Part shown: in pieces, positions 34,408 through 42,917 of the stretch | Layout of the letters: each line of letters opens with the position of its first letter | How positions within the stretch are numbered: the stretch's first letter is position 1 | From: Oscillospiraceae bacterium | Lineage (GTDB): Bacteria; Bacillota; Clostridia; Christensenellales; Aristaeellaceae | Direction of reading: 5' to 3' | Length of the DNA stretch: 52,859 nucleotides | Assembly (NCBI GenBank): GCA_031269355.1 | Contig: JAISZG010000032.1 | Span: 1-52,859 of the forward strand | Translations under genes and position numbers: made by a program | The notes under the pieces: model-generated | What the model saw: only the letters and a program-made list of their open reading frames with translations | Told to the model about the DNA's origin: nothing | Databases searched by the model: none

Positions 34408-36864
34408 TCAATCAAACTGAACGGGATCTATTTTCCATATCTTCTCGTTATATTCGCTCACCGTGCGATCAGACGAGAACCAGCCGGACATAGCGGTGTT
34501 AACAATCGCGCGCCGCGTCCACTGCTTATGGTTCTGATAATCCTGCCCGACGCGCTGCTGCGCCATTGAATATGAGCCAAAATCTTTCAGCACCAAATAA
34601 GGATCGGGCATGCCGCCGTAATCTCCGAACAGCAGCGCATGATAAATATCCTGGAACGCGCCGGATTCGCCCGGCAGCGTTCTGTCCAGCAACTGATTCA
34701 GCGCGCGGCGTATCTCCTGATTTCGCTCGAATATTCGGTTCGCCTGATACGACTGCGTTTGATATATCTGCTCGACTTCCTGCGCGCGCGCGCCGAATAT
34801 ATAAATATTCTCCGCGCCTACCCGTTCGAATATTTCCACGTTCGCGCCGTCCATTGTGCCGATAGTCAGCGCGCCGTTCATCATAAACTTCATATTTCCC
34901 GTTCCGGACGCTTCCTTTGTGGCGGTGGAAATCTGCTCCGAAAGATCGGTCGCGGGAATCAGCACCTCGGCGGAGGATACGTTATAGTTCTCAAGGAATA
35001 CGATTTTTATCATATCGCGCGCGCGCGGATGCTTCTCGATAAGCTCCGCTATAGCGTTAATTAGCCGGATTATTTGTTTCGCGCGGCGATATCCCGGCGA
35101 AGCTTTCGCGCCGAATATCACGCAGCGCGGCTGAATTTCCAGCGTAGGATCCTCGACTATACGGTTATACAGCACTAAACAGTGCAGCGCGTTCAGAAGC
35201 TGGCGCTTATATTCGTGCAGCCGCTTCGCCTGCACGTCGAACAGGAAATCCGGCGAGATAGACACGCCCTGCGTCCTCTGGAACCAGCGCGCTAGGCGTT
35301 CCTTATTTTTGCGCTTTACCGCGCGGAATCGATCGACGAACGCGTCGTCGTCCCTCAGCGGCATCAGTTCGATAAGCCGTTCGGGCTCGGCGCGCCAGCC
35401 GTCGCCTATCGCGTCCTCAATTAGTTCCGTCATCAGCGGATTGGCTAGCATCAGCCAGCGCCTATGCGTTATTCCGTTTGTTATGGCGGAAAATTTCTCG
35501 GGCATAATCCGATAAAAATCGTGGAATGTATCGCGCTTTAATATTTCGCCGTGCAGCTTCGACACGCCGTTCACAGAGAAGCTGCCCCATACCGCAAGGT
35601 TCGCCATATGCACGTGGCCATAAGCGATCACCGCCAGATTCGCGATGCGGTTCCACTGCCCGGGATATAGATTCCACAGCCTTTCGCAGAAGCGCCGGTT
35701 TATCTCCTCCAGTATCTGATAAACGCGCGGCAGCTGTATGCGCGTCATCTCCTCCGGCCAGCGTTCGAGCGCCTCGGCCATTATCGTGTGGTTAGTGTAG
35801 GCTATCATCCGATGCACTATAGCCTGCGCCTCGTCCCAGCCATAGCCCTCGTTATCCATCAAAAGGCGCATCAGTTCGGGAATCGCCATGCCGGGGTGCG
35901 TGTCGTTTATGTGTATTACCACCTTATCCGGCAGGCCGTACATGTCGTCCCCGTACTGGCGCTTATAATCGGCGATTATATATTGCAGCGTCGCGCTAGT
36001 AAAGAAATAGTGCTGCTTCAGGCGAAGCAACTTTCCTTCATAATGATTATCTTCTGGATATAATACATTCGAAATAACTTCCGCGAGATCGCGCTCCTCC
36101 ACCGCCTGCTGATAGCGGCCCTGGTTGAACGTTGAAAAATCTATCCGCTTGGAGCTTCGCGCGCGCCACATCCTAAGCACGTTCACCGTATCGGTGCCGT
36201 AGCCGGTGATAGGCATATCGTACGGCTCAGCGATTACGGTTTTGTAATCGACATGTTTAAGGGAAAGCGCGCCGTCTGTCCATTCTTCCTCCAGCCGACC
36301 GCCGAAATGAACCTCGACGCTGTCCTCAAGCGCGGGCACTTCCCACGCGTTGCCAAACTCCAGCCAATTGTCGGGAAGCTCAACTTGCGATCCGTCCACT
36401 ATTCGCTGGCGGAACAGGCCGTATTCATAGCGAATAGTGCAGCCCATGGTGGGAAGATCGAGCGTCGTGAGCGAATCCATGAAGCACGCGGCGAGGCGCC
36501 CCAGGCCTCCGTTGCCAAGCCCTGGCTCCGGCTCCTCCTCCAGCATATCCTCCATGCGTATGCCCAGCTCCGCGAACGCCGCCTGATACGCGTCTGTCGC
36601 GCAAAGGTTCAGTATATTCGAATGCAGCGAGCGCCCGGTAAGGAACTCCACCGACAGATAAAACAACTTGCGGCTCTGCTGAGCGCGCTGCCTTTCGCGC
36701 GTATCGCCGAGCTTTTGCATTATCTGATCCCGCACGGTTGAAACGACGGACTGATACAGCTGCAGCTGGTTCGCGTCCTTCAGTGCGACCCCGTGATGCC
36801 GCTGAAGCTTTCCTATGATGCCGTTTTTTATTTCTTCCTTTTCTCGCAAGGTTTGTTCGTCCAT
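34408..36864 (-). CDS. glgP: Glycogen/alpha-glucan phosphorylase
   Basis: Releases glucose-1-phosphate from the ends of alpha-1,4-glucans, using PLP as a phosphate-donating cofactor. The 818-residue length and motifs are those of the family: LFYLSVEFLTGRSL, EPEPGLGNGGLGRLAACF, VIHINDTHP, and KEASGTGNMKFMMNG with the PLP lysine at residue 659, then TMDGANVEI. GGAGGT precedes ATG 36864. It is followed by a GH13 enzyme. A short stem (TGCGGA/TCCGCA, 36946-36965) lies in the 157-base upstream gap; no good promoter was found there. Confidence 0.95.
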   Translation of the reverse strand: MDEQTLREKEEIKNGIIGKLQRHHGVALKDANQLQLYQSVVSTVRDQIMQKLGDTRERQRAQQSRKLFYLSVEFLTGRSLHSNILNLCATDAYQAAFAELGIRMEDMLEEEPEPGLGNGGLGRLAACFMDSLTTLDLPTMGCTIRYEYGLFRQRIVDGSQVELPDNWLEFGNAWEVPALEDSVEVHFGGRLEEEWTDGALSLKHVDYKTVIAEPYDMPITGYGTDTVNVLRMWRARSSKRIDFSTFNQGRYQQAVEERDLAEVISNVLYPEDNHYEGKLLRLKQHYFFTSATLQYIIADYKRQYGDDMYGLPDKVVIHINDTHPGMAIPELMRLLMDNEGYGWDEAQAIVHRMIAYTNHTIMAEALERWPEEMTRIQLPRVYQILEEINRRFCERLWNLYPGQWNRIANLAVIAYGHVHMANLAVWGSFSVNGVSKLHGEILKRDTFHDFYRIMPEKFSAITNGITHRRWLMLANPLMTELIEDAIGDGWRAEPERLIELMPLRDDDAFVDRFRAVKRKNKERLARWFQRTQGVSISPDFLFDVQAKRLHEYKRQLLNALHCLVLYNRIVEDPTLEIQPRCVIFGAKASPGYRRAKQIIRLINAIAELIEKHPRARDMIKIVFLENYNVSSAEVLIPATDLSEQISTATKEASGTGNMKFMMNGALTIGTMDGANVEIFERVGAENIYIFGARAQEVEQIYQTQSYQANRIFERNQEIRRALNQLLDRTLPGESGAFQDIYHALLFGDYGGMPDPYLVLKDFGSYSMAQQRVGQDYQNHKQWTRRAIVNTAMSGWFSSDRTVSEYNEKIWKIDPVQFD

Positions 36865-37021
36865 ACTACCTCCACGGCGTCAACACTCGCGCGGAATACG
36901 ACGCGCCTAAATTAATCCTTCGCAAACGAATATTCTATTCCAATTTGCGGAAATCATTCTCCGCAGAATAACTCGTTTATGCGTATATTGATACTCCGCG
37001 CGGTCTTTATATCGCATCCGT

Positions 37022-37519
37022 TTATTCTAGCATAGATACGCCCGGTATAGCAACCTTCAATAGAGCGGTTCCAAAAACCACGCCCGCCGCGCCTTGAAGC
37101 AGGTTCATCGGGATAGCTGCCGCAGCGGCGGCCCAGCCGTATACCGCCGTTTCGAACATCGCGTATCCGGCTACCATGATCAATTCGCAAACTACCATAG
37201 CAGCGGCGCGGCTAAAAAGTTTCGCGCTGCTCCTGAATACGCGCCCCGCGATATATCCCATAGAGCCTTTTATTAAAAACGTAGGCAGCGCGTATATCGA
37301 ATAGCCGCTCGCGACGTCCGCCAGGCAGCTGCCGATGGCGGCGCACAGTGAAGCGATTGGGCCTAGCAGATTTGCGGCGGCGAATATCACGCCGTCGCCA
37401 AGGTTTACATAGCCATGCGCCCAACCGATCGGAATACGAAGAAAGCATGTCGCCGCGAATATCAGCGCGCCAAGCGCGCCTCCTATCGCCATGCTCCTAA
37501 CGGTCAGCTTGCCCGTCAT
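37022..37519 (-). CDS. ECF-transporter S component (DUF1393-type)
   Basis: 165 residues with about five hydrophobic segments. GYVNLGDGVIFAAANLLGPI and the following PTFLIKGSMGYIAG are the conserved motifs of the ECF_trnsprt S-component family (PF07155). It would provide substrate specificity to the energy-coupling factor module; the substrate (probably a vitamin) is not inferable. The ATG at 37519 follows GGAGGCGGCGG and lies inside the end of the upstream O-antigen-ligase-like gene (23-base overlap), so translation is coupled. No ECF ATPase or T component is in the window. Confidence 0.85.
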   Translation of the reverse strand: MTGKLTVRSMAIGGALGALIFAATCFLRIPIGWAHGYVNLGDGVIFAAANLLGPIASLCAAIGSCLADVASGYSIYALPTFLIKGSMGYIAGRVFRSSAKLFSRAAAMVVCELIMVAGYAMFETAVYGWAAAAAAIPMNLLQGAAGVVFGTALLKVAIPGVSMLE

Positions 37520-39230
37520 CCGCCGCCTCCGTCCGCGCCGCGCCCAGCGCTATGAAGAATACCAGGTTCATAACAAAGCCCTGCGCCAAATAATGGCTTT
37601 CCGCCAGGCCCATTATTAGGCAGGCCGCCGCGAAGCCCAGCAGGAACGCGGACCGCGCGGGCACGCCACGATTTAGGCACTTGCGCGCGGCTGGAAAGAA
37701 CGCCCACGCGGCAAGCGCGAGCCATAATATCAACCCCGGCAGCCCGCTTGAAAGTATTGTTTGCAGATATGAATTATGTGCGTTGTTATTGTTTATGATA
37801 GCCGCAAGGTTTGAAGCGCCGCTCGCCTCGGCGTATGGGTACAGCGCCTCGCGCATGTCGCTGGGCGCAATTCCGAACAGCAGCCGCGCCGGGTCGCTTT
37901 TGAACATCGTAAATATAAGCCGCCATACCTGCATCCGGTTATCGCCGGACAGCAGCGTTTCCAATCGCTGGAGGATATCCTTCGACTGAAACGTGTGCCC
38001 GGCGCGCCAGGCAAGCGGAGCGGGACTGACCGTCGGGGCGACAGTCGCCTCTGCGGTCGCCTCTGCGGAAGGAGCTGTTTCGGATGCTCCGGTTATCGAA
38101 TCCGGAGCGTCCGAAGCTATCAGAGAAATCGACGGGGGTGTTTGAGCGGCGCTGCTCATACCTTCTCCCGCCGCCCCTTCTTCAGCCGAAGGAATCGCGG
38201 ACTCGGCGGAAGCCGGGCTGGGCGACCACCGAATCAGATCGCGCACGGGGTCGCTTATTAAATATGTTGCAATAAACAAAATTGCCGCCATCATAATCGC
38301 GGCGAGCGCGCGAAGCGGCCATGCGCCTTTCCTTTGCATGAATGGCCGCCGCGATCCGGTTCGGCCTTCCGAATTGGCGCTCGGGGCTTGAAACGCGCGC
38401 AGCGTAAGCAGGAACGCGATGAATGCCGCCGCCGCGCATAGCGCGATATACGCGGTCGCCGTTTGGGTGAGTATAAGCACGAGATAGCTCATAATCGCGC
38501 CGATCAAAAAATATAATTTAATAATTATTATCCATATCGCTCTAATAAATGATTTCTTATCGCCTTTGCGAGCCGAACCGCCAGGCGAGGGCATCAAGCG
38601 CCAAATCGAGAGCAGCGCGCCGCCGAGGGCGATCGGTGCGAGCAGGTTGCTGTTGATCAAAAACAGCATCAGCCTGCTATCCTCAAAGTGAGTTTGTTCG
38701 GTAATAATAAACGAGCCGGGCAGGCGTATGAAGCTCATCGAGGCGTTGGTCGCGCCTATCCTCCACATATAAACGCCCAGCCAGCCAAACAGTATCATAG
38801 GCAGAACCACCAGCGCGGCGGCTATTCCGGTTTGCGTTCGCGCGGCGCGCGGGTTTGGGTTGAGCAGCAGCGCGCACGGCAGTATCGTTATATAAACCCA
38901 TTGATATGATTCAATGAATAATATTCCCGCATTCGCGATCAGGCAGACTATCTGCCAAACCGCTAGCGCCAGCGTAATTATATACCCCGCCGTTTGCCTT
39001 TCGCCTATCGGGCGCGCGGAGTTCGCCCGCCAGCCGAAGCATAGCGCGAGCACCGCGAGCGGATAACAGACGGCCATCATCGCGGCGTTCTCTGAAAACA
39101 TTATATTGCCGAAATATGTTTCCAGGCCGAGCAGCACCGCCGCGACGCTCAGCGCGACGTGAACAGTTCCCGCAGCCGCCGAGTTTTCTTCAGCGAAAGT
39201 TGACGGGGGTTTTATGGCGGAGCTTCCCAT
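37497..39230 (-). CDS. O-antigen ligase-like (Wzy_C) membrane protein
   Basis: 577 residues with about twelve membrane segments. The Wzy_C domain motif NAHNSYLQTILSSGLPGLIL near the C-terminus marks it as an O-antigen-ligase/polymerase-type protein, which in Gram-positives acts on surface polysaccharide or teichoic-acid-like chains on the outer face. Before this motif lies an external loop with an unusual Ser/Ala/Thr/Pro-rich low-complexity part (about 38020-38210: ATAEATVAPTVSPAP and neighbours). ATG 39230 follows GGAGG; the longer frame (to 39350) begins in sequence of different composition. It overlaps the ECF S gene. Confidence 0.82.
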   Translation of the reverse strand: MGSSAIKPPSTFAEENSAAAGTVHVALSVAAVLLGLETYFGNIMFSENAAMMAVCYPLAVLALCFGWRANSARPIGERQTAGYIITLALAVWQIVCLIANAGILFIESYQWVYITILPCALLLNPNPRAARTQTGIAAALVVLPMILFGWLGVYMWRIGATNASMSFIRLPGSFIITEQTHFEDSRLMLFLINSNLLAPIALGGALLSIWRLMPSPGGSARKGDKKSFIRAIWIIIIKLYFLIGAIMSYLVLILTQTATAYIALCAAAAFIAFLLTLRAFQAPSANSEGRTGSRRPFMQRKGAWPLRALAAIMMAAILFIATYLISDPVRDLIRWSPSPASAESAIPSAEEGAAGEGMSSAAQTPPSISLIASDAPDSITGASETAPSAEATAEATVAPTVSPAPLAWRAGHTFQSKDILQRLETLLSGDNRMQVWRLIFTMFKSDPARLLFGIAPSDMREALYPYAEASGASNLAAIINNNNAHNSYLQTILSSGLPGLILWLALAAWAFFPAARKCLNRGVPARSAFLLGFAAACLIMGLAESHYLAQGFVMNLVFFIALGAARTEAADDGQADR

Positions 39231-39626
39231 ATACCGCGCACCTCCGGTTCGGTTTAATAAAAACTCATCGGATATTGGGGTATTGTACCGATTACTCACG
39301 CATATGTCAATTATATATATCAATGAAAGGGAGTGTACGGGAGCGTACAATGCGCGTCGTATATGGTAAGAGCCCGCGAAGGAATCTCTGAAACGCGCAT
39401 CTTGGGCATCTTTTCCGCCAGTTTGGGTTCAGCGTAGGGGGGGAGCTGCGGATGCGCTCCGCACCCGCACACTTCACCTAACTCGAAGGTGTTGACGTGG
39501 ATATTCGCCAGTTAGTATATGCCTATAAATAGTTTGGCCGGGCAAAATCCCTTTCCCGCGCTCGCATCCATCTCTTCGTGCATTCCTTTAGAGCCGCGCT
39601 TTGGGCGTTCCCTATAAATTTTCGGG

Positions 39627-39655
39627 TTGTTTATTTTTCCTCAATGGTGTATAAT
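39627..39655 (+). promoter_or_regulatory. Sigma-A type promoter for darA-holB-ricT
   Basis: TTGTTT (39627-39632) and TATAAT (39650-39655) with a 17-base spacer. The stretch 39231-39626 before it holds no gene that I can support. Confidence 0.75.
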
Positions 39656-39662
39656 AAATAAA

Positions 39663-39939
39663 AAGATATTCGTAGTCTGCAAACGCGTCGCCCGCTTCGT
39701 TGGGAGGGATAGCTGTGGTTTTCCTCACGCACTCCTCAGGGATGGAACGGGTCAGCGAGGATACGGCGCGGAGCTTTATGTTTCGCTCCAATTAGGCAGA
39801 CCGCGTTCCATACTTGCCGTAGGCGAGGGGCGTGGCTCCGCGTCGGTCGGCGCGCCGGGGGAGGATCTCCCGTACAAGCTAATCCCCCGTCCAAGCGGGG
39901 GCGTATCCCCGCACAAAACAGAACGAAGGAGGAATCGCC
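39663..39939 (+). promoter_or_regulatory. Long structured leader of darA with palindromic repeats
   Basis: The ~277-base leader contains several GC-rich stems, such as GGGAG-GAT-CTCCC and CCCCCGTCCAAGCGGGGG followed by GCGGGG-rich sequence near 39890-39915. Part is related to the dispersed palindromic family (GGAGC...GCTCC near 39768-39790). It does not fit a c-di-AMP (ydaO) riboswitch or T-box that I can recognise. Confidence 0.4.
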
Positions 39940-40269
39940 GTGAAACTGATTGTCGCGATTGTTCAGGATGAAGACGCGTCCCGCTTGGTTTCCAATTTAA
40001 TGAACGAGGGGTATGGCGTAACCAAACTTGCAACGACAGGCGGATTCCTGCGCGCCGGCAACACCACGCTGCTTGTGGGTGTGGAGGACGACCGGTTCGA
40101 CGGCGCGATGGCGGTAATAGAAAAAGTATGCAAAAGCCGTAAGCAGATCGCGACGTCGCCTTCTCCGGTCGCGGGGGCATCCGGCGTATACGTGCCATAT
40201 CCGATAGAGGTCATGGTCGGCGGCGCGATTATATTCGTCGTACCGGTTGAAAAATTCATTAAAATTTAA
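39940..40269 (+). CDS. darA: PII-like cyclic-di-AMP receptor DarA
   Basis: A 109-residue PII-like signalling protein (YaaQ) that binds c-di-AMP. Visible family features are MKLIVAIVQDEDASRLVSNL, the NEGYGVTKLATTGGFLRAGN ligand-binding segment, TTLLVGVEDD and the C-terminal VGGAIIFVVPVEKF. GTG 39940 follows AAGGAGG. It overlaps holB by one base (TAATG). darA-holB-ricT is a classic Firmicutes order. Confidence 0.95.
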   Translation: MKLIVAIVQDEDASRLVSNLMNEGYGVTKLATTGGFLRAGNTTLLVGVEDDRFDGAMAVIEKVCKSRKQIATSPSPVAGASGVYVPYPIEVMVGGAIIFVVPVEKFIKI

Positions 40270-41294
40270 TGGATGCGCGCTGGCAATGGCCGAACGATCA
40301 GCCGCAGCGCCTGCTGGACGCTTTCAGAAACAGGACGAACATTCACGCGTTTCTGATCACGGGCGCCCAAGGCGTCGGCAAGCGCACTCTCGCGAGGCTA
40401 TACGCTCAAACCATATTGTGTGAAGCGGAGCCCGCAGCTCGTCCCTGTGGTGCGTGCGGTTCGTGCGTTCGCTTCGCGCGCGGCTCGCACCCGGACGTGC
40501 GTTCGATAGAACCGGGTGGAAATCGATCGAACATCATTTCAGTGGACGCCGTTCGAGCGTGCACGGACGCGCTGCAACGCCAATCATACGAGGGCGGCGC
40601 GAAGATAGCGGTTATAATCGGCGCGGATTTTATGAACGTTCAGGCGCAAAACGCGCTGCTCAAAACGCTTGAGGAACCGCCGGGCGACTGCGTATTCTTC
40701 CTGACCGCGCAGCGGCGAATGGAGATACTGCCGACGATTCGTTCCCGCTGCGCGTGGGTTCCGCTTTCTCCGCTTTCTATTGGCCGGGCGGAACATACGC
40801 TGAATCTATATGGATTAAGCCGCTCGGAAGCGCGTGAGGCGGCGGAATATTCCGGCGGCGCGATGGGCGTCGCGCTGCGTTATCCGCAGGAAATAAAGCC
40901 TGTTCGCCTACGAGTTGAGCGCGCTCTTTTAATGGTGCGCTCGGCGGAGGGCATAGTCGCCGCAGCAAAAGAATTGCAGGCGATAATTGACGAACGCGCG
41001 GACGCGGAGCGGCAGCTTCGATGGCTGTTGCTGCTCGACATACTAGAATTTATAGCGCGCGACGGTATGGATAAGTCTGTGGATATCGATTCGGCAGAAT
41101 CAAACGCCGCCACGCAATCGCAGCCGTTGCTTGAGCGGATTTCGCGCGCGTCTGTTCGAACGCGCTTGGGTCTTCTCGACGCGGTATCCGACGCGCGTCG
41201 GCGGTTATCCATGCATATATCCGGAACGGTTATTATCGAATCATTGTTATTTGATTGGGCGAATATGCGGCGTGGTTCGATATCATCAAGTTAA
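40269..41294 (+). CDS. holB: DNA polymerase III delta' subunit
   Basis: A clamp-loader subunit (AAA+). 341 residues: Walker A-like GAQGVGKR (32-39), a zinc-binding set C51, C60, C63, C66 (CGACGSC), NALLKTLEEPPGDCVFFL, and IRSRC as the SRC finger motif. The C-terminal half is helical and poorly conserved as usual. ATG 40269 overlaps the darA stop. The 190 bases to ricT hold degenerate repeat DNA (about 41345-41440). Confidence 0.92.
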   Translation: MDARWQWPNDQPQRLLDAFRNRTNIHAFLITGAQGVGKRTLARLYAQTILCEAEPAARPCGACGSCVRFARGSHPDVRSIEPGGNRSNIISVDAVRACTDALQRQSYEGGAKIAVIIGADFMNVQAQNALLKTLEEPPGDCVFFLTAQRRMEILPTIRSRCAWVPLSPLSIGRAEHTLNLYGLSRSEAREAAEYSGGAMGVALRYPQEIKPVRLRVERALLMVRSAEGIVAAAKELQAIIDERADAERQLRWLLLLDILEFIARDGMDKSVDIDSAESNAATQSQPLLERISRASVRTRLGLLDAVSDARRRLSMHISGTVIIESLLFDWANMRRGSISSS

Positions 41295-41344
41295 GGCGCC
41301 GCGCAGCGGAATGCTCAAAAAATTCCGTTTACGCGCAGTTACAT

Positions 41345-41440
41345 TCCCAACCTCCCCTCGTGGTTTGGAACGAGAAGCGGAGCCAAAGGCGCAGCACAGA
41401 TGCTGTAACAACCCAAAAAATTCCGTAGGAGTTTTTACCT
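41345..41440. repeat. Degenerate copy of the 96-bp repeat plus short hairpin
   Basis: TTCCCAACCTCCCCTCG and TTTGGAACGAGAAGCGG resemble the 96-bp unit of mrfA. The segment AAAAAATTCCGTAGGAGTTTTT (about 41416-41437) is a near-palindrome that recurs in perfect form at 42610-42630. Confidence 0.5.
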
Positions 41441-41485
41441 TAGCGGCGGGGCGTTTTGTCTCGCTCAAAACGGAGGGCACTGTCG

Positions 41486-42424
41486 GTGGTACAGGTCGTT
41501 GGCATACGGTTCCGGAAAGCCAGCAAGGTATATTTTTTTGATCCGGGCATATATGAGCTATCCATAGGCGATTGCGTCGTCGTAGAGACGGTGCGCGGAA
41601 CCGAACTGGGGTGGGTCGCAAGTCCCGTGCGCGATATGGACGAATCGCAGGTTGTAATGCCCCTGAAGGGAATCCTCCGCATAGCGACCGACGCGGATAT
41701 AGCGCAGGCGGAAGCGAACGCGGTAAACGAAAAGACAGCCTACTCCATCTGCCAGGAGCGCATAGCGGCGCATAAGCTTGAGATGAAGCTTGTCGACGTG
41801 GAATATTCTTTTGATAATAGCAAGGTTATATTTTTCTTCACCGCGAACGGTAGGGTGGATTTTCGCGCGCTTGTGAAGAACCTTGCGTCGATATTTAAAA
41901 CGCGCATTGAGCTGCGCCAAATAGGCGTGCGCGACGAGGCGAAGATGCTAGGCGGGTTAGGCTCGTGCGGGCGACCGATCTGCTGCGGATCGTTTCTTGG
42001 CAGCTTTCAGCCGGTGTCTATAAAAATGGCGAAGGAACAAAATTTATCGCTTAATCCGGCGAAAATTTCCGGACTGTGCGGACGGCTTATGTGCTGTTTG
42101 AAATACGAGCAGGATAATTATGAATATGTTCGCAAAAGCCTGCCAAGGATAGGCAAGGAAGCTATGACGCCGGACGGCGTCGGGATTATGATGGATATAA
42201 ACGTAATAAAGGAAACCGCGCGGGTGCGGCTGTTAAGGGACGACGCGGACGAGCCGCGCGAATATCCAATCGACAAAATACACAGGATCGAGCCGCCGCG
42301 CGGCTCCGAGCATTTCGATAGCGCCGACGCGGACGAAAACGCGCTGTCGCGGGAAGATATAGTGATGATAGAGGTTGCGGAACCCACGGATGAAACGGAT
42401 GAAGTTATAATCGAATCAGATTAA
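41486..42424 (+). CDS. ricT: PSP1-domain protein RicT (YaaT)
   Basis: A subunit of the RicAFT (YlbF-YmcA-YaaT) complex, which in Bacillus subtilis carries two 4Fe-4S clusters and affects RNase Y, competence, biofilm and sporulation. The PSP1 C-terminal domain is clear: LGSCGRPICCGSFL (C161, C166, C167) and SGLCGRLMCCLKYE (C198, C203, C204) hold the cluster cysteines. 312 residues. GTG 41486 is chosen because GGAGG lies nine bases upstream; the open frame reaches 41456. It follows darA and holB. Confidence 0.93.
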   Translation: MVQVVGIRFRKASKVYFFDPGIYELSIGDCVVVETVRGTELGWVASPVRDMDESQVVMPLKGILRIATDADIAQAEANAVNEKTAYSICQERIAAHKLEMKLVDVEYSFDNSKVIFFFTANGRVDFRALVKNLASIFKTRIELRQIGVRDEAKMLGGLGSCGRPICCGSFLGSFQPVSIKMAKEQNLSLNPAKISGLCGRLMCCLKYEQDNYEYVRKSLPRIGKEAMTPDGVGIMMDINVIKETARVRLLRDDADEPREYPIDKIHRIEPPRGSEHFDSADADENALSREDIVMIEVAEPTDETDEVIIESD

Positions 42425-42433
42425 CGCGCGTCG

Positions 42434-42510
42434 CGCGTCGCGTCGCTCCTTTGGGAAGGGGATTGCGATCCCCCTCCCAACCTCCCCCTGGGGATTGGAA
42501 CGAGGAACGG
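42434..42510. repeat. Intergenic copy of the mrfA 96-bp repeat
   Basis: Starting ten bases after the ricT stop, this plus-strand sequence is nearly identical to the minus-strand coding units at 10178-10465 for about 75 bases (GGGAAGGGGATTGCGATCCC at its centre). It is outside any gene. Confidence 0.85.
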
Positions 42511-42609
42511 AATCCGCTTCCACCGTTCCAACTCCGAGGGGAGGCTCAGAGGGGAGCCGCAGTTTAAGCGATGGCGTAGGCGTAGCGCGGACTAGCTGTA
42601 ACTTGCCCG

Positions 42610-42632
42610 AAAAACTCCGTAGGAGTTTTTTC
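42610..42632 (+). terminator. Terminator after ricT
   Basis: AAAAACTCC pairs with GGAGTTTTT around GTA and runs into TTTTTTCT. This is a compact intrinsic terminator downstream of darA-holB-ricT; a degenerate copy lies at 41416-41437. Confidence 0.65.
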
Positions 42633-42691
42633 TACTTTCCAAAGGGGCGAAGCGGCGCGAGACCGACTTGGTATATGGCGGATAAGCACTG

Positions 42692-42829
42692 TTATTTCTT
42701 GTTTTCTTTTAATATCTTAGAAATACTAAGGGTTGCTAAATAGACGATTGACATAACGATAAATATGCCTAGCATACCCAGACCCATCACCCGCAGAGAT
42801 ACCGATAGCTGATCCAATTGAATCGACAT
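42692..42829 (-). CDS. Small OadG-like gamma subunit of a sodium-pump decarboxylase
   Basis: A 45-residue protein with one membrane helix (VMGLGMLGIFIVMSIVYLAT) and a charged C-terminal tail (KILKENKK), as in the gamma/delta subunits of oxaloacetate or methylmalonyl-CoA decarboxylases. ATG 42829 follows AAAGGAG; the open frame continues upstream without an SD. It lies 88 bases downstream of the beta subunit gene on the same strand, which supports the call. The protein is too short for a firm family assignment by eye. Confidence 0.7.
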   Translation of the reverse strand: MSIQLDQLSVSLRVMGLGMLGIFIVMSIVYLATLSISKILKENKK

Positions 42830-42917
42830 AATTTCTCCTTTTTGATGAGGCTTTGCGCCCTTTCGCCGCTGATGCTGAAGGATGGGACGCGCCTGCATAC
42901 TGACTGTTCGCTTTACT

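Noticed and set aside
39663-39939. ydaO-type c-di-AMP riboswitch or T-box before darA
   Set aside because: I could not find the conserved ydaO core or the T-box AGGGTGG sequence; the stems are mostly of the dispersed GC-rich palindrome type.
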